From Rhizobium sp. N324 (GTDB taxonomy: Bacteria; Pseudomonadota; Alphaproteobacteria; Rhizobiales; Rhizobiaceae), in NCBI RefSeq assembly GCF_001664485.1, contig NZ_CP013634.1:62001-126000 (forward strand): 64,000 nucleotides of DNA, given 5' to 3'. A model generated the notes under the pieces. That model ran no database searches. It saw nothing but the letters and a program-made list of their open reading frames with translations, and was not told where the DNA came from. How positions within the stretch are numbered: the first letter of the stretch is position 1; each line of letters begins with the position of its first letter. The translations under genes and the position numbers were made by a program. Below, one piece after another: positions 62,843-64,000 of the stretch.

Positions 62843-64000
62843 ATGAGTTTCAAAATCGCTATCATCGGTGCGGGCAGCGTTGGGTTCACCAAGAAGCTGT
62901 TCACCGATATTTTGTGTGTTCCGGAGTTTCGCGACGTCGAATTCGCGCTGACCGATCTCAGCGAGCATAATCTGGAGATGATCAAGGCGATCCTCGACCG
63001 GATCGTCGAGGCGAACGGGCTGCCGACCAAGGTGACGGCGACGACCGACCGGCGCCAGGCGCTTTCCGGCGCGCGCTACATCATCAGTTGCGTGCGCGTC
63101 GGCGGTCTCGAGGCCTATGCCGACGATATCAGGATCCCGCTGAAATACGGCATCGACCAGTGCGTCGGCGATACGATCTGCGCCGGCGGCATTCTCTACG
63201 GCCAGCGCAACATCCCCGTCATTCTCGACTTCTGCAAGGATATCAGAGAGGTCGCCGAGCCGGGTGCCAAATTCCTCAACTATGCCAACCCGATGGCGAT
63301 GAACACCTGGGCGGCGATCGAATATGGCAAGGTCGATACGGTCGGTCTCTGCCACGGCGTCCAGCACGGCGCCGAACAGATCGCCGAGGTGCTCGGCGCC
63401 AAGTCGCTTGGCGAGCTCGACTATATCTGCTCCGGCATCAACCATCAGACCTGGTTCATCGACCTGCGCCTCAACGGCCGCAGGATCGGCAAGGACGAGC
63501 TGGTGGCGGCCTTCGAGGCGCATCCGGTCTATTCGCAGCAGGAAAAGCTGCGCATCGACGTGCTGAAGCGTTTCGGCGTCTATTCCACCGAGAGCAACGG
63601 CCACCTTTCGGAATACCTGCCCTGGTATCGCAAGCGGCCGGAGGAAATCACCCGCTGGATCGACATGTCCGACTGGATCCACGGCGAGACCGGCGGCTAC
63701 CTCCGCCATTCCACCGAGACCCGCAACTGGTTCGAGACGGAATTCCCGCAATTCCTGGAATCCGCCTCCAGGCCGATCGATCCGGCCAAGCGCTCGAACG
63801 AACATGCTAGCCATATTCTCGAGGGGCTTGAGACGAACCGGGTCTATCGCGGCCATTTCAACGTCAAGAACAACGGCGTCATCACCAACCTGCCGGCCGA
63901 TGCGATCATCGAATCGCCCGGCTTCGTCGACCGCTTCGGCATCAACATGGTCTCCGGCGTCACCCTGCCGGAGGCCTGCGCGGCCACCTGCATCGCCTCG
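62843..64000 (+). CDS. melA: GH4 alpha-galactosidase/alpha-glucosidase (5' part, cut by window end)
   Basis: A 386-codon open frame running off the window. It starts MSFKIAIIGAGSVGFTKKLF (NAD-binding GAGS motif of GH4). It has ISCVRVGGLEAYADDIRIPLKYG, CVGDTICAGGI (with the metal-binding cysteine), NYANPMAMNTWA and LCHGVQHG. These are diagnostic of GH4 enzymes that need NAD and Mn. The ribosome site GAGGTGAAG lies before ATG 62843. The divergent AgpT-like AraC regulator supports alpha-galactosidase. The last ~70 residues lie outside. Confidence 0.88.
   Translation, partial: MSFKIAIIGAGSVGFTKKLFTDILCVPEFRDVEFALTDLSEHNLEMIKAILDRIVEANGLPTKVTATTDRRQALSGARYIISCVRVGGLEAYADDIRIPLKYGIDQCVGDTICAGGILYGQRNIPVILDFCKDIREVAEPGAKFLNYANPMAMNTWAAIEYGKVDTVGLCHGVQHGAEQIAEVLGAKSLGELDYICSGINHQTWFIDLRLNGRRIGKDELVAAFEAHPVYSQQEKLRIDVLKRFGVYSTESNGHLSEYLPWYRKRPEEITRWIDMSDWIHGETGGYLRHSTETRNWFETEFPQFLESASRPIDPAKRSNEHASHILEGLETNRVYRGHFNVKNNGVITNLPADAIIESPGFVDRFGINMVSGVTLPEACAATCIAS

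Overview
The window is GC-rich, densely coded DNA from an alphaproteobacterium of the Rhizobiaceae, most likely the Rhizobium leguminosarum/etli group. The evidence is the pcaQ-pcaDCHGB gene order, a hut locus with HutF and HutG instead of a one-step HutG hydrolase, an AraC regulator divergent from a GH4 galactosidase, and repeated copies of the inverted intergenic elements typical of rhizobia. Chromosome versus megaplasmid cannot be decided. No rRNA, tRNA, CRISPR array, transposase or phage gene was seen.

Layout. 1-15 kb: nucleotide-sugar dehydrogenase, a DUF3095 cyclase-like protein, a small methyltransferase, a DMT exporter with a divergent Lrp regulator, a periplasmic ankyrin/cytochrome c fusion, a LysR/quinone reductase pair, an FkbM methyltransferase coupled to a membrane ferredoxin-adenylate cyclase, a glycosyltransferase plus polysaccharide deacetylase pair, and an alpha/beta hydrolase, GFA protein and metallo-hydrolase. 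15.4-30 kb: an aromatic catabolic supercluster. It has two tandem FCD-type GntR regulators, 3-dehydroshikimate dehydratase (QuiC type), a polar amino acid-type ABC importer, type II dehydroquinase, a Gfo/Idh/MocA oxidoreductase, an AroE-like dehydrogenase, a broken antitoxin gene, and pcaBGHCD with divergent pcaQ. Together these could carry quinate/shikimate through protocatechuate to 3-oxoadipate. 30-41 kb: a RES/Xre toxin-antitoxin pair, a small hydrolase, a candidate sRNA, a 272-bp inverted-repeat element, a LysR-controlled DODA/GST-like/DoxX/oxidoreductase operon, a DUF899 protein, an Fsr-like exporter with an alkyltransferase, an AraC regulator and a J-domain protein.

41-55.2 kb: histidine utilisation. 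hutI-H-G-U-D runs leftward, hutF and a HutC-type regulator run rightward, and a TGTATATACA operator lies between them. Next to this is a second HutC-like regulator facing an ABC transporter operon that ends in a second HutH homologue. That homologue lacks the Ala-Ser-Gly triad that forms the MIO cofactor. 55-64 kb: a secreted hypothetical protein, a PAP2 phosphatase, a dimethylglycine/sarcosine dehydrogenase-like flavoprotein, a compact three-gene operon led by an XRE regulator, a methyltransferase with a palindromic promoter, an AraC regulator, and a GH4 alpha-galactosidase cut by the window end.

The points most worth follow-up are the MIO-less HutH operon, the heme/ferredoxin/cyclase fusion, the quinate-to-ketoadipate supercluster with its unusual transporter and altered AroE-like enzyme, the ankyrin-cytochrome c fusion, and the sRNA candidate.
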